Shown here in pieces: positions 25,466-37,092 of a DNA stretch of 64,000 nucleotides. Both the position numbers and the translations under genes were made by a program. Each line of letters begins with the position of its first letter. Position 1 is the first letter of the stretch. Source of the DNA: Bryopsis sp. KO-2023 (taxonomy: Eukaryota > Chlorophyta > Ulvophyceae > Bryopsidales > Bryopsidaceae); NCBI GenBank assembly GCA_030272585.1, contig BSYQ01000003.1, forward strand, positions 6,572,001 through 6,636,000. The letters run 5' to 3'. The notes below the pieces were generated by a model, which did no database searches, was not told the origin of the DNA, and saw only the letters and a program-made list of their open reading frames with translations.

Positions 25466-26485
25466 GTAAGCTTGCAGCCATCAATCTCTGATCGATGCCA
25501 CCTGTCACCTTCCAACAGTGATGCACCTGTTGCTGGGAAAAGAACAAATTTAGAAATACAGTCATGCTGCCTTCGTTTTTCCAATGTTTTTCCTCTACAT
25601 GTCTTGCAAACAAAAGCATCTTTTGAACCAGTCGTTTGGTGTGCCCTTTTTTGATGGCAAAAGAAAAAAAAATAATGTCCTGTGTTTCGCTTCCAGCAGC
25701 AAACAAGCTGTTGTTGTTTGTTGTTGCTGCTGTTGCAGCAAGTCCCCATTCCAAAAAAAAAACGAAAAGAATCGTGTATGCACCGGTATCATTATACTCA
25801 TATTTTTAATATATTGTCTACTATTTTAGTATTTGGACAGGCTTGCGCAATGGAATTGTATATTAGATGGGGCCCTTTTTTTCTAAGTAGGGTTGGTTGC
25901 TGACTGGCGGCTCTACTACATCGAAAACATCTGTGCTTTTTTTGTATGCCCATCAATCACTTCTGACTGGATAAGGGCAATAGCAGGCGAACCGAAGCTC
26001 TGCACCCTGGTTGCCCAAGCCTTGCAACGGGAGCGCAGCCATGGAGCACAACAGAGGACAGACTTTTTTATTTATATTCGGGTTGGATGTGCACCAAGGT
26101 TCACTTGGCGATGTTCAAGGACAGCCAATTGATGGTGGTTGGCGTTTTTCTATTCGTTCAGTTGAGTTCATTTTTGTTCTGGGACAGATATGTTTGCCGG
26201 AACTGGGGCCTGGGTGAAAGCCGGAACTGGGGCCAAGGTTGCAAGGAACACGATGGATGAATCCAAGGAGACAATGTCAAGTGTAGCCTGTCCTGACAGG
26301 TGTGCTCGTAGTAAACGAGATTCAGTTAATTGAAATGGAAAAGACTTGTCTGATATGGAGCGTCGCTTATGTTGATTCCTAAAGCAAAAAGACCAGGCTT
26401 GGTAAAAAATCCCGCATAGAAGGAGGCTGCACCCCCCGCAGATTTTTTTCGAAATGTGTTACATCAGGAAAAAATTGCCCCAATA
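25466..26485. other. Spacer before the Crypton 3' end
   Basis: Possible small plus-strand exons around 25519-25590 and 25890-25945 could extend the unknown gene upstream, but none is convincing. An imperfect direct repeat (gccggaactggggcc) occurs at about 26197-26235. Confidence 0.3.
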
Positions 26486-26739
26486 CTATCTGGCGGGCAT
26501 GTCCCCATTTTTAATTCGCTCTATAAGCTTCATTATGGACAAATTGTTTTTCTTGCGATAATCTTCCATCGTTTCAGCCACTTGATTTCCATTAGCATCG
26601 TTTGCTTTCTCCTCGAAAAATTTCCAAAGCGGCCGGCGCCTAAAAGCCTTATCTTTTTCGGTACTTTTCAACTTTTTGTTTTTAATTTTTTTCCATTCTT
26701 CATACAAGTCCATCACTGATTTTGGTCTTGTAATGAGCT

Positions 26740-26775
26740 CGAGCTCGGGCTCCGGTTCCGGCTCGGGCTCCGGTT

Positions 26776-26815
<40 letters not shown>

Positions 26816-26882
26816 TTCCGGTTCCGGTTCCGGTTCCGGTTCCGGTTCCAGTTCCGGTTCCAGTTCCAGTTCCAGTTCAGGT
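26740..26882. repeat. Hexamer-type repeat coding Glu-Pro/Glu-Leu
   Basis: Imperfect (GGCTCC/GGTTCC)n array on the plus strand. On the coding minus strand it reads as alternating Glu-Pro and Glu-Leu, joining the two GCR1_C-like domains of the Crypton protein. The other strand reads Gly-Ser, which is a shadow. Confidence 0.9.
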
Positions 26883-27669
26883 GTGTGTGTGTTTCCCACG
26901 TAGGTCTCAAGGATCTCAGCCCAGTCATCGTCAACAACAGGGTCCACAGACAGCGTTCCAACTGCAGTTGCATCCACCACTCCATCCACCGCTCCAACTA
27001 CCGCATCTGTCGCAGCTGCAACGGCCGCCACATCCAGCAAATCTACCACCATATCGGGCACATCCAACAAAGCCACTGCCGCGTCTCCCACTTCCCTTGT
27101 CACCTCCCCCATCGTCTCGGTTGGAGGGACTTCGTCATTTTCCGGGACTTCTGGTGGGCCATCAAACTCTTTTCAAATCAAAGAAAGTACGAATAATTTA
27201 ACAAAATGAAACCACTCGAAAAATGAACAAAATCAAGTGAATCAAATCAAGTACAAGGACTTACCGTTTAGTTTCAGCCTTTTCCTATCATCATGGATAC
27301 CATCACTTGACCTTTTCTGCCCTGTGCGCTTGATCCCTCCCCTCCTCCACTCAATTTTCTCACCCCGTATGTTTATGACAGGCGTATTGTCGTTTTGAAT
27401 TCTCAATTGAAATTGATATATGGTCAATTTGTTATCAATTCTTGCATTTTCAACCGCATGGACAACTTCGGATCTCCGAAAGCCTGTTGCATTTTTGATT
27501 TCCTCCAGAAATTTAATCACAATTTTTCTCTTGAAAATTTTGTGTGTAAGCGCTGTGTTGTTTTTCCTCCAATCAGAAAAATTCTGTTCCATGTAGGCAA
27601 TCGAGACGCCCCCATTCAAACCATGATTCCACTCTTCGTCCAGCTCTACGATTGACACCAATTTTTCCT

Positions 27670-27745
27670 TCAAATGCAAGGTGGGCTGGGGCTGGGGCGG
27701 GGGCTGGGGCGGGGGCTGAGGCGTGGGCTGGGGTGGGGCCGGGGC
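27670..27745. repeat. Pro-Gln coding repeat in Crypton exon 11
   Basis: The GGGGCT/GGGGCG repeat on the plus strand codes for a Pro/Gln-rich linker on the minus strand, between a coiled-coil-like stretch (SLQDSLEKISVDMLREINEN) and the first GCR1_C-like domain. Confidence 0.85.
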
Positions 27746-30348
27746 CGTTTTTTTCTCCATTGGGGGGTCAGATAGAAGTTTCAAAATCAACCGCCGATTT
27801 TCGTTTATTTCCCTCAGCATATCGACTGAGATTTTTTCGAGAGAATCTTGCAAGCTTTCGACCTACAAATAACAAGGGAAAATATGTACACATTTAAATA
27901 TTTTTAAACCATTTTTAAATTTAAATTTCTGCAAGCATTTTAGAGATTTCAAAATAAATTCCAAGGCATATAAGTTATTGATACTTACACCATTGTTTTC
28001 TCTCGTAGGTACAAAGTCTTCACAATACTGCTCGACCTGTGCCGCCCACACTTCGAAACCCGGGTCAAGGAAAGCTGGGTGACGAAAGAGGTATGACGTA
28101 GGAAAGCTCCTAAATATATGAATGAGTGTTTAATCTTAAGAATAAAAATCCAGCCCAAAACAAGTAATCCTTTTAGATCCATAAATGTACAACTGTATAT
28201 AAAAGAAAAATTGGTGAGAAAGTGCCTTGTGTCCTAACTAACTATGTAAAAATAGGTTCTGTGAGAAATAATTGGAATAGGAAGAGAAATATTCCTATGC
28301 TAGCTGAGTATTTCGAGCCGAAATACTGACGCACCTGCGCAAAAATACGGCGTCTTGCAGAATGACGATCCGAAGATAATCTAACACATCGAGGAAACTT
28401 TCAGCTGCAATATCTCTAGTGTTCGAACTCTTGTTCATCTCTTTGATTTTTTCTTTGAGTTCGCCTGTGATTTCTGGAAATATCAGTTTCTGCAAGTGGA
28501 TGGGAGGGACAAGATGGCCCCGAACGCATCTGTATGCCTTGCGATCCACCCCATAGCCGGCTGCTGCAATCAGCGCGTCCAGAGGTAAGTTGGTGAGATA
28601 GCTTTTAAACAAATGGTCCATCCGCCATCGACCTAATCTTCGAATGTCTGTTTCAGAAGCTCTACATCCCATTAAAAAACAAGGTGACTTAATTGTTTTT
28701 TCGATATTAAGGACCATAAACAACATTTTTGCAATTCGAGTGGAAACAAAAAATAAAGTCTGTGACTACAATTATATAATTTGTGAGCTTCAAAGAATTG
28801 ATTTCAAAATTATAATAGATTCTGAAGAGAGTCGCGAACTGAAAATACTATTTTTACTGTACGGTTTTAACTATTATTCTCTTTTTTTCTGCAAGAGAAG
28901 TGGGTCGCCAGTTTTTACTGTTTTCCTTCAGGCCAACAGGACTTTATTGCATACTGGAAGAATGACGATCAGTTCCCTCGAAAGAGAGAGGTAAAAAATT
29001 TACAGTTTATCTTGTGATCAATTTTGTTTCTACCTCTCCCAAAAATCTATGAATGGTGGGTGTTAGACATCCCCCCCTCCCCCTCGAAAAAAACAAAAAA
29101 CAAAAAACTGTGGACATGTCGATATGTTTCGCTTCGTGCCATTCAGAGCTACACTATAAGGAACCCCCCATTAATTCTGTGCATGGTTCTGGATTTTTGC
29201 CTTATTATTTCAAAACCACTTCCAGGCGTCAGTGATGAGCTACATTCTGGATGTCTGAAATGAGGTGAAAATTTTTCAGATGGAATAAAATGACTGGAGC
29301 CACTTGTGTTCTTGCCCTTTCTTAAAACTAATACATGGTGGGTTGCAGCCTGCCACTGGCTTACCCCCACCTGAATAACAACTTTGCATATGTTGATGTG
29401 TTTCGCTTTGTGTCATTCAGAGTTAGAAATTTTTTATATTTCCACAGTAGGGAAAAGCCTATCGATTCTGTGAATTTTGCAGGCCCGATTGCTTTTCAAC
29501 TTCCAAACGTCATCGAGGAGGCATAGTTGGGCTGTCACGAGAAAGGTAAAATTCTATTGTTCATTCGCACCCTTTTTTTTCAAGATCCCTTGCTCCAGAG
29601 CCACGGGGGGCGTGGGTGGTTTTCGTGCTTGATATCCCGTTGGCTCGAAATGCCGCATTGAAATTGCGATGCATCTGACTGTAACTGAGAGGTTCCTTTG
29701 CGTCTTGGCCATGAATTAAGTGATAATCGTACCTGAAAACGAATAAAGTTTAATATTTTAGATGTTTATATTTTATATTTTATATTTTCTATATAAATGC
29801 AATGATTTTGTTTTGTTTTGCTGTTCTTTTTTTTCTTACCACTTCTCCTTGCTAGTGAGATCAGGGGTGGGTAATGTTTTCGATAGGTCCAAAGAACTTA
29901 GTAGGTGAAAACCCACCCCTCCTACTGCACATAGGGCAGGGTCACGATGACGAAGAAAACCGGTGTATTCCGTCCGGTTATTCTGCAAAAAAGAGGAAGG
30001 ATGGATTAGACCTGCTTTTTTCTTTTTCTTTTCTTTTTTTTTTTAAGTACTTACTGAATTTGTCTTTCCCTGTTTCATAACAGAAACCAAAGCAACGGCA
30101 TCGTCAGGCCCCACTCCCTCGACGCGGTGAAGCAATAGGTCACAGAGCTGTACATTGCGCTGATCGTCGCCCCTGCCAAGGCCCGCGTTCATAAACAAGA
30201 ACGAGCATCGATCACGAACATCACGGTAAGTATTTTTTTTCAGAAACCACTCAGATACCCCCTTCAATTGAAGTGATGTATAACCATCGGCGAGGGAATT
30301 CGATTGTCGATCAGAGTACGCCCTACACACGTATAAATAAAATGAAAA

Positions 30349-30406
30349 AGTGATATGACCGGTGGTGAGGCTAATCTCTTATCCCAGTTCGAATCTGGGT
30401 ATCACT
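30349..30406 (+). other. Shortened tRNA-like fold
   Basis: Acceptor arms AGTGATA (30349-30355) and TATCACT (30400-30406) pair in all 7 positions. The T-arm is perfect: CCCAG, loop TTCGAAT, CTGGG (30383-30399). Only 27 nt separate the acceptor from the T-arm, against about 41 in a normal tRNA, and hold one small hairpin (GAG, loop GCTAAT, CTC). It has a good B box and a weak A box. It lies 26 bp upstream of Crypton exon 6 on the opposite strand, inside intron 5. It may be a tRNA-derived relic or the head of a SINE. No normal anticodon arm is visible. Confidence 0.45.
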
Positions 30407-30515
30407 TCTATCTTTTCCGAAGTGTAGGTGGAAGTTTGGGTGGGAGTTTTTTTCTCACGAAAATCCTATTCTTTTCCTTGCAGTTGTTTCACAACCATGT
30501 ACATGTCATTTTCTG

Positions 30516-31470
30516 TTGCTTGCAGTTGTTTTTTATTTTGAAAAAAAAAAAGGAGACACATTTGTCATGTTTTCATATTCTGGATGCCACCTGATTTTTA
30601 GTCCACAGAAAAATCGATTGTTTAATCAGTTGTGTTGTTTTCCTTTAATGGCTGCCAAAAAACCGATTGTTTTCCAAAGAGAGGGAAAAAAGAGAAACAA
30701 TAGAAAAAAGTCCAAAGGAAAAGAAAAGAAAAGACTATAATGCTTGCAGTTGTTTTTTTTGTTGCTTGCAGTTGTTTTTTATTTTGAAAAAAAAAAAGGA
30801 GACACATTTGTTATGTTTTCATATTCTGGGTGCCACCTGATTTTTAGTCCACAGAAAAATCGATTGTTTAATCAGTTGTGTTGTTTTCCTTTATTGACTG
30901 CCAAAAAACCGATTGTTTTCCAAAGAGAGGGAAAAAAGAGAAACAATAGAAAAAAGTCCAAAGGAAAAGAAAAGAAAAGACTATAACGCTTGCAGGTGTT
31001 TTTTTTGTTGCTTGCAGTTGTTCTTTATTTTGAAAAAAAAAAAGGAGACACATTTGTTATGTTTTCATATTCTGGGTGCCACCTGATTTTTAGTCCACAG
31101 AAAAATCGATTGTTTAATCAGTTGTGTTGTTTTCCTTTATTGACTGCCAAAAAACCGATTGTTTTCAAAGAGAGGGGAAAAAGAGAAACAATAGAAAAAA
31201 GTCCAAAGGAAAAAAAAAGAGAGAAACAATAGAAAAAAGTCCAAAGGAAAAAAAAAGAAAAGATTGTAATGCTTGCAGTTGTTTTTTCTGTTCTTGCAGT
31301 TGTTTTTTATTTTGAAAAAAAAAAGGAGAGACATTTGTTCTGTTTTCATATTATGGCTGCCACCTGATTTTTAGTCCACAGAAAAAATCGATTGTTTTCC
31401 ACAGGGAGGGAAAAAACAGAATCAATAGCAAATATTCCAAATGATAAAAAAGAAAAGAATGTATTCCTTG
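30516..31470. repeat. 246-bp tandem repeat array in Crypton intron 5
   Basis: Four copies with a period close to 246 bp, beginning near 30520, 30764, 31009 and 31290. Each starts with cttgcagttgttttttat, an A run, then ggagacacatttgt, and later a ctgccaaaaaaccgattg block. Copies 1-3 are nearly identical. Copy 4 is shortened, and copy 3 has an internal duplication near 31200. A diverged fifth copy runs to about 31650. The array sits between exons 5 and 6 of the Crypton gene. Confidence 0.9.
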
Positions 31471-32659
31471 AAGCATTTTTTCTTTTGTTTCACAAGAAAA
31501 TTAGGAACGGGACACATTTCTTCTATTTTGTTAGTATGACTGCCACGTGATTGTTGATTAACAGAAAAACTGTTTATTCTTTAAAAGAGGAAATAAAGAG
31601 TAAAAAGAAAATCCAAAGGAAAAGAAAAGAAAATACTAGAACACTTCCGTTTTATTTTTTTTTATTTTACTTTAATAGGAAGAGCAAAAAAAACAAAAAC
31701 TGTTCCATTCTTTTTTCTGTTTCTTTTTCTTCTCTTTTCTTTTCTTACTTCCGTTTCCTCCCTTCTTCGTTCCTTTTACAAAGATCGTTAGCCAAGACGA
31801 CCTCGGGAAATTTTCGGAGGGGGATATAATATTCTTCTTTATCCCCCCTTAGTACAAATTGTTCTCTGTACTTGTAGGAAACCGCCTTTAAGCGATTCTC
31901 AAAAACACTCAAGCTCTACATCAGAAAAAAAAAAATAATAATAAAAAAAAAAATATATATATATATATATTATAAATTCCAGATTCCATTAAACAAACAC
32001 ACATCTACTTTTTTTTAGATCTTACCTTGCTTTTTTCTGACAAATGAAGAAGATATGCCGCCACTTTGTTTCGTGTAACCTTATCATCATGGCCTGATCT
32101 GTTGCACCACTCCTATCGCCAAAGGAAATAACAAAAATTATAGCTTTAAAAAAGTAAAAGTTAAAAAAATGAAAATAAAAACTGAAACTAGTACTGAATT
32201 AATTTAGAAGGAAGAAATTAATTTAAAACTAAATTTGTTTTTGTTTCTTACCTCCCAACATCGAAATCCAGTAGAATAACTTTTTTTTGTATTCGGCTTC
32301 ATTCCTGCCCAGTGCGCTTCTACGATCGATTTCCTTGTGGCTTGTCCTCCTCTATATAATAATAATAAAATAAAAATAAAGAAAGAAAAACTGAAAAAAA
32401 AATAAAAATATTAAGATAAAGATAAAGATAAAAAATTAAAGTGCTCCGAAAAATGTGCCTACTCCAGAATTCCAGGAATCCACTCCTCCGCAATCGCATC
32501 ATCATGATTGAAGTCATTATCATCCAGAACTGACCAATCTTCAGAAAGAAAACGAAAGCAAAGAGAGTGTAAAAAAAAGGAAAAAAAAGGAAAAAAAAAG
32601 GAAAAAAATAGCAACAGTTGCCAAGGAGAAAGCACCCAATCACACTCACTTGTGTCCAT

Positions 32660-33329
32660 CCTCTCTCTCTCTCCCTCTCCCTTTCTCCTTCTCACTCTTT
32701 CTCTCACACTTTTTTCCTCTCACCCAAATGCGCACTCTCTCTTCCCAAAACTCACCCACGCTCGCTCACCCACGCTCGCTCGCTCGCTCGTGCGTCAGCT
32801 GGCGGCCAGGGGCGGCTGGTGTATCCTTGCAGCGTGCGGGTCGGGCAGCGAGGTGACCGGTGCTGATCGGATCGCGGTCCGACTGGCGTCATCGCGATCG
32901 CCGTACTGCGAGGCGCGATCGCGAAACGCGCGACATTTCTAGAGAGCCACGTCGGATCGCTGGGCGCCCGATTCCGCAAAATGTCCGGAATGGGTGAGAA
33001 AAGTCAGACTGGCGCGCAAACGAACTGAAATCCGTCTAAAATCACACGGATCGTGAAAATTTTCATCATTAATCTCTTGGAATGAGCAATTCCATAGCAT
33101 TCACTTGTGTCAGTGGCGAATGCTGCCAGTAAGTCGTTTCATCCTGCGCAGGTCTGCGTCGTTGAGTGCGCTTTCAGGAGCCACGAGAAATCCAGTCGCA
33201 GCGCCATCCAACGTTTTCCCGAGTATTAGAGGGCACGGCTCCAGGGTAAAGTCGAACTGGAATTTGTTTCTTCTCTTCGTTGTGGATTTTCACCTCAGCA
33301 CTCAGCTTAGCACTCAGATTCACTTTGCC
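32660..33329. promoter_or_regulatory. Head-to-head promoter region with CT/CG microsatellite
   Basis: About 670 bp separate the Crypton ATG (minus) from the secreted-protein ATG (plus). It holds a CT-rich tract (about 32661-32740) grading into CACGCTCG/CTCG repeats (about 32756-32790), then CG-rich sequence with many GATCG motifs (32860-32950). The 5' end of the Crypton element, if it inserted as a unit, must fall here. Confidence 0.4.
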
Positions 33330-35812
33330 ATGAAGGCCTTTGCCTGCGTCGCATTTGCGGCGCTTCTGTTCGGTGTGTTTTTGAGGAAAGTCTCCTTTGG
33401 GGCTGCTTGTTTTTGCCGATCGGTTTTTGAAACGGATGTTTCTGCGATCTTAGGTTGGGCCCTCGCCGTGGATTGTCCCGGTGCTGCTGATCCGAGCTGC
33501 GCGGCTTTCGCGTCGTTAGAAATCTTAACGACGGCTGGAAACTGTAAGGGTGAAGCTGGAGCTGATTGCGAGGTGAAATACGGGGGACGCTGTCGATCCT
33601 TTTCGTCTTTTCCTTCAAGCGATGATGATCGCGTGGCAGTATTCAATACCTGACTTCTCTGTGTGATTCGAAAGGCTGTCAGTTCTTCCCAAAGCAAATT
33701 CAAGGAAGCATTCAAGGGATTTTTTGCCGGAGATCCCAAAGCTGCCTGTGATGGAGCCAGAGTTGAAGCCGCCGCCACCGCAGTCGCCACCGCGATCGCA
33801 GAAGTTTGGGCAAATGCGGCTTCCAAGGTCGAGTGCGACGGAAGGGGTTTCGCCTGTGGTTGGTCGATATCTGGCGGCAACACCTTCGCGTTGGGAATGG
33901 CTGAAGCTCTGGCACAAGCTGCTGGGGAAGCTATCGATGGCGAAAATGCGGCTGCCTTCTGTTATGCTGATGTCCGGGCCGTTTCGACTGCCCTTGCTGA
34001 GGCGGCAGCGACAGCACAGTCTGACGTATGCGTAACGAACACAGGAAAGCAAGAGGACTTCCAGGCATCGTACGTGAAGGCCGTTAAGAAAGCCATCGCC
34101 GATGCTTTAGCCTCGGCAACCGCCAGAGCGTGTGACAGTGAGTTACCCGTTCCCTGTCGGCCCTGTTTTTGAAACATACCAGATCTATTATGTACTCATA
34201 GATGTTTTATATATATATATATATCACCTTGTTTACTGAAACAAATGGTGTTGCGGTTATGCAGAGGGCGATGAGGTGATTGCAAAGAGCGAGTGCAAGG
34301 GTGAGGCCAGTGCCACAACTGATGAAAGCATTGTGAAGGCTGGAGATGCGTGTGGAGGGACCTCCCAGTTACAGGCTTGCTCAGGATCTGGTGCTACAAT
34401 GTGCTGTGATCCAGATTTTAAGCAGAACTGGTGTCGTTGTGAAAACTGCAATGGACCGTGGGTTAAGAAGAGTGAGACCAATGATCTCAAGAAAGTTTTC
34501 GAGGACAAGGAGGGCAAGAAGTGCTTCTGTCTGGATACGAAGGGTGGGTGTTGCAAATGCTCATGATGTTTTTTTTTCAAGTTGGAATAATAGAGGTTGG
34601 AATAATTTTAGGGGCGATACATGTCAATCTCTCAATCATTGAGTGGTTGTAGATGGAGGGACCCCCCCAGTCGATGACCCCCCGATCAAGGACCCCCCAG
34701 TCGATGACCCACCAGTCAAGAACCCCCCGATCAAGGACCCCCCAGTCGATGACCCCCCGATCGATGACCCCCCGGTCAAGGACCCCCCAGTCAAGGACCC
34801 CCCAGTCAAGGACAACCCCCCAGTTGAGGACCCCCCGGTCGAAGACCCCCCAGCTACTGTGGAGTGTCCAGGGGCAGCAGACACTAGCTGCAGTGCATTT
34901 GCAACCCTTGAGATTCTGGTCACTGGTGGAACCTGCTCAGGAAAGGCAACCGCAAGCTGTGAGGTAAGTGCCTCGGGCACTCGCTGCTGTTTTACGTTCC
35001 TCCATGTGTGTCTGCTGGTTTGCATGATCAAAGCAATTGGGCTGACTATTTCATACTCGCAGGCTGTGAACGAGTCTCAGAGTCAATTCAAGAGTGCATA
35101 TGAAGAGTGGTGGTCGGAGGATGGTTCCAGCTGTGACAAAGGCAAGGCAGAAACGGCTGCTGAAGCTGTTGCTGTTGCTATTGCCAGTGTCTGGGCAGAG
35201 GCTGCTGTCCAGGTCACTTGTGATGGCCGAGGTTTTGCCTGTGGTTGGTCTGCATCTGGAGGAAACACTTGGGCAGTCGCTTTCGCGGAGGCTCTTGCGC
35301 AAGCAGCAGCTGAGGCTTCTGATCCACATGGACAAGCGAATGCATTCTGCTTCTCTGATGTCCGTGCTGTGAGCACTGTCATAGCAGACGCTGCAGCAGC
35401 AGCCCAGGCTGATGCTTGCACGACCAAAGGAACCAAGGAAGACTTCCAGTCGAGCTTTGCTGAAACCATCCAGATTGGAATTGCAACGGCGTTCGCATCC
35501 GCAACTGCTTCTGCATGCACGAAGGAGGGCTCAGTTGCGGCTGAAAGCTTGTGTGTGGGGGATGCTTCATCAGTGACTGAAGGTGAAACCACCGTCGTTG
35601 GTAATGCTTGTGGTGGAGTTAAGCAGCTGGAGGCTTGCCCTGGTGTTGGTGCTTCTTGCTGTAAGAGAAGTTTCAAGAGGGCGCTCTGTAACTGTTCCAA
35701 ACACGGTTGCAAGAATGGTCCATGGATCAGAATTGATGACTACAATGATGAGAAGAATACGAAGAGGACTTTTGAAGATAGGAAGAAGAACCAGTGCTTC
35801 TGCCTCGAGTAG
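33330..35812 (+). CDS. Secreted Ala/Cys-rich protein with two module copies
   Basis: Unknown family. Exons 33330-33372, 33454-33572, 33676-34137, 34265-34543, 34653-34963 and 35063-35812 join in phase. A signal peptide (MKAFACVAFAALLFGWALA) is completed only by splicing. It is followed by two copies of a module of about 260 residues. Each has CPGAAD..C.AFA.LEIL, an Ala-rich helical core with CDGRGFACGWS.SGGNT, FC..DVRAVST, a second Ala-rich stretch, and a Cys-rich end (CGG..QLEAC, then GPW, ending KxCFCL). Intron positions are conserved between copies after the CE residues, so the gene arose by internal duplication. A PPVDDPPIKD-type linker joins the copies. It probably acts outside the cell, in wall, scale or matrix. 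Confidence 0.85.
34665..34855. repeat. 15-bp tandem repeat coding the Pro/Asp linker
   Basis: About 12 imperfect copies of gaccccccagtcgat or a near variant, each coding DPP(V/I)(D/K). It links the two modules of the secreted protein and alternates acidic and Lys residues between PP pairs. Confidence 0.9.
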
Positions 35813-37092
35813 AGAGAGAGGAGATTCTTATATGTTAATCCAAAATTAACATACCAACGTGTAGTTCGCGATATTTCAGCTTTTTATGGTTTTATTTATG
35901 AGTTGCGATGATAGGGAGTGACCTCCCCTATTTCATTTTTAGTTGAGCAACATTTTTGCTAGCATTATTGATGTGCTTTTTTTTTTTTCGAATTGAATTT
36001 TGCCGTAGGCTACCAGCAATAGTCTACCAGCAATAGTCAACGACAAGCAAAAATTATTTTTTTTTAGTTTGTTTTTTTATTTTGGAGACTGTTTCGCATT
36101 GATTCGATTTTGTGGAATGGGAGGTCCTCCCAGGGTGTGTCTTCTACACAAATGTAATCTTTGGAAGGATTTGAAGGTTGTGAATCTTGTGTCGACTCAG
36201 TATCTCAACTATGTCTTTTGCAGCAATTCATTGTTTGTTTGCATCATGAATTTAGGTGACCAGGTTAATGAATCTTCGAAAGGGTGTTTTCTTTGGTAGG
36301 AAGGAAATATCTACATTGTAGTGTTAAATTTTAAATCTACATAGGCAGAGTTATGAACAGTTTTATAAATATATATATATATATATTTTGTAAGCATTAT
36401 ATAAATGTTTTGATATCTGAGTTATAAAAAAAAGCCTTTCAGGCAGTGCCTGAAAATAAAAAATAAAATAAAAATAAAAGCAGTGTCATTTTTTTGGTCG
36501 ATGTGGTCATTGTGTATGCTGATTTTGTAGTTGGGGGATATGATAGGTCACATCACATTTGTAACCTTCCTGCAAAGGAAGATATATCTCTCTTCCAGGA
36601 TATATATGCCAGAGCAAGTGGTTTTTTAATGTATCTTTGTATCCACCGTGAATTAACAGTTCATTGTTGCATTATGGAAAGCATGGATATCACTTCTCGA
36701 ATCCATTTTTTCTGCACATCATTGAATAAAGCAATGAATTGTGAATTAACATGTTCTAACTTAACTGCCAAAACGTGTTAAGACCAAGTCTGATATTTAT
36801 TTTGTATCTCTGCACCGGTCATGATTTTGAGTTATATATATATTATCAGTGTGATGAGCAAGAATTGAGGTGCTGGGCTACGCACGTTTCCTTGGCAGGT
36901 TTATTATTTCCTGAATGTCGCTGGATTAGTTACGGACTGTTTTATCCTCCAATTTTGATATTCGGAGTGGTAGAGTAGAGCAGCAGAAACGGATTTACAA
37001 GATTGTTTCGTTCGTTCCCAATTCTCAATTCAACCCAATTCTCGAACTGCACATGCAACTCTGATCACAACATTTCATCCTGCCAAACGTCC
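35813..37092. other. Convergent spacer, AT-rich
   Basis: 3' flanks of the secreted-protein gene (plus) and the monooxygenase gene (minus). Contains a short direct repeat (taccagcaatagtc, about 36010-36037) and a (TA)n tract near 36370. I see no supported exon. Confidence 0.5.

Larger units (their letters stand above)
26486..32659 (-). mobile_element. Crypton-type tyrosine recombinase gene, 12 exons, intact
   Basis: Cryptons are DNA transposons that move with a tyrosine recombinase. Exons 32659-32650, 32538-32463, 32351-32252, 32112-32026, 31915-31749, 30322-30055, 29982-29840, 29732-29571, 28661-28335, 28109-27989, 27862-27265 and 27168-26486 all join in phase to 913 codons without a stop. 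Order: SAM-like N-terminal domain (TKKSYSTGFRCWEEWCNRSG), catalytic core with GLGRGDD, TEYTGFLRHRDPALC, the HxxR box THAPRGSGARDLE, GASETDIRRLGRW and the Tyr in FKSYLTNLP, then LDYLRIVILQDAVFLRR typical of Cryptons. The C-terminus holds a GCR1_C-like domain (ELDEEWNHGLNGGVSIAYME), an acidic Glu-Pro repeat and a second GCR1_C-like stretch ([11 protein letters not shown]). An intact frame suggests recent activity or domestication. Element ends were not found, so only the coding span is given. Confidence 0.85.

Noticed and set aside
26676..26903. Plus-strand Gly-Ser repeat protein
   Set aside because: It is the complement of the Glu-Pro repeat inside the Crypton coding exon.
30516..31315. Repeated plus-strand open frames in the tandem array
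   Set aside because: They arise because the repeat period (246) is a multiple of three; the sequence is intronic and low-complexity.
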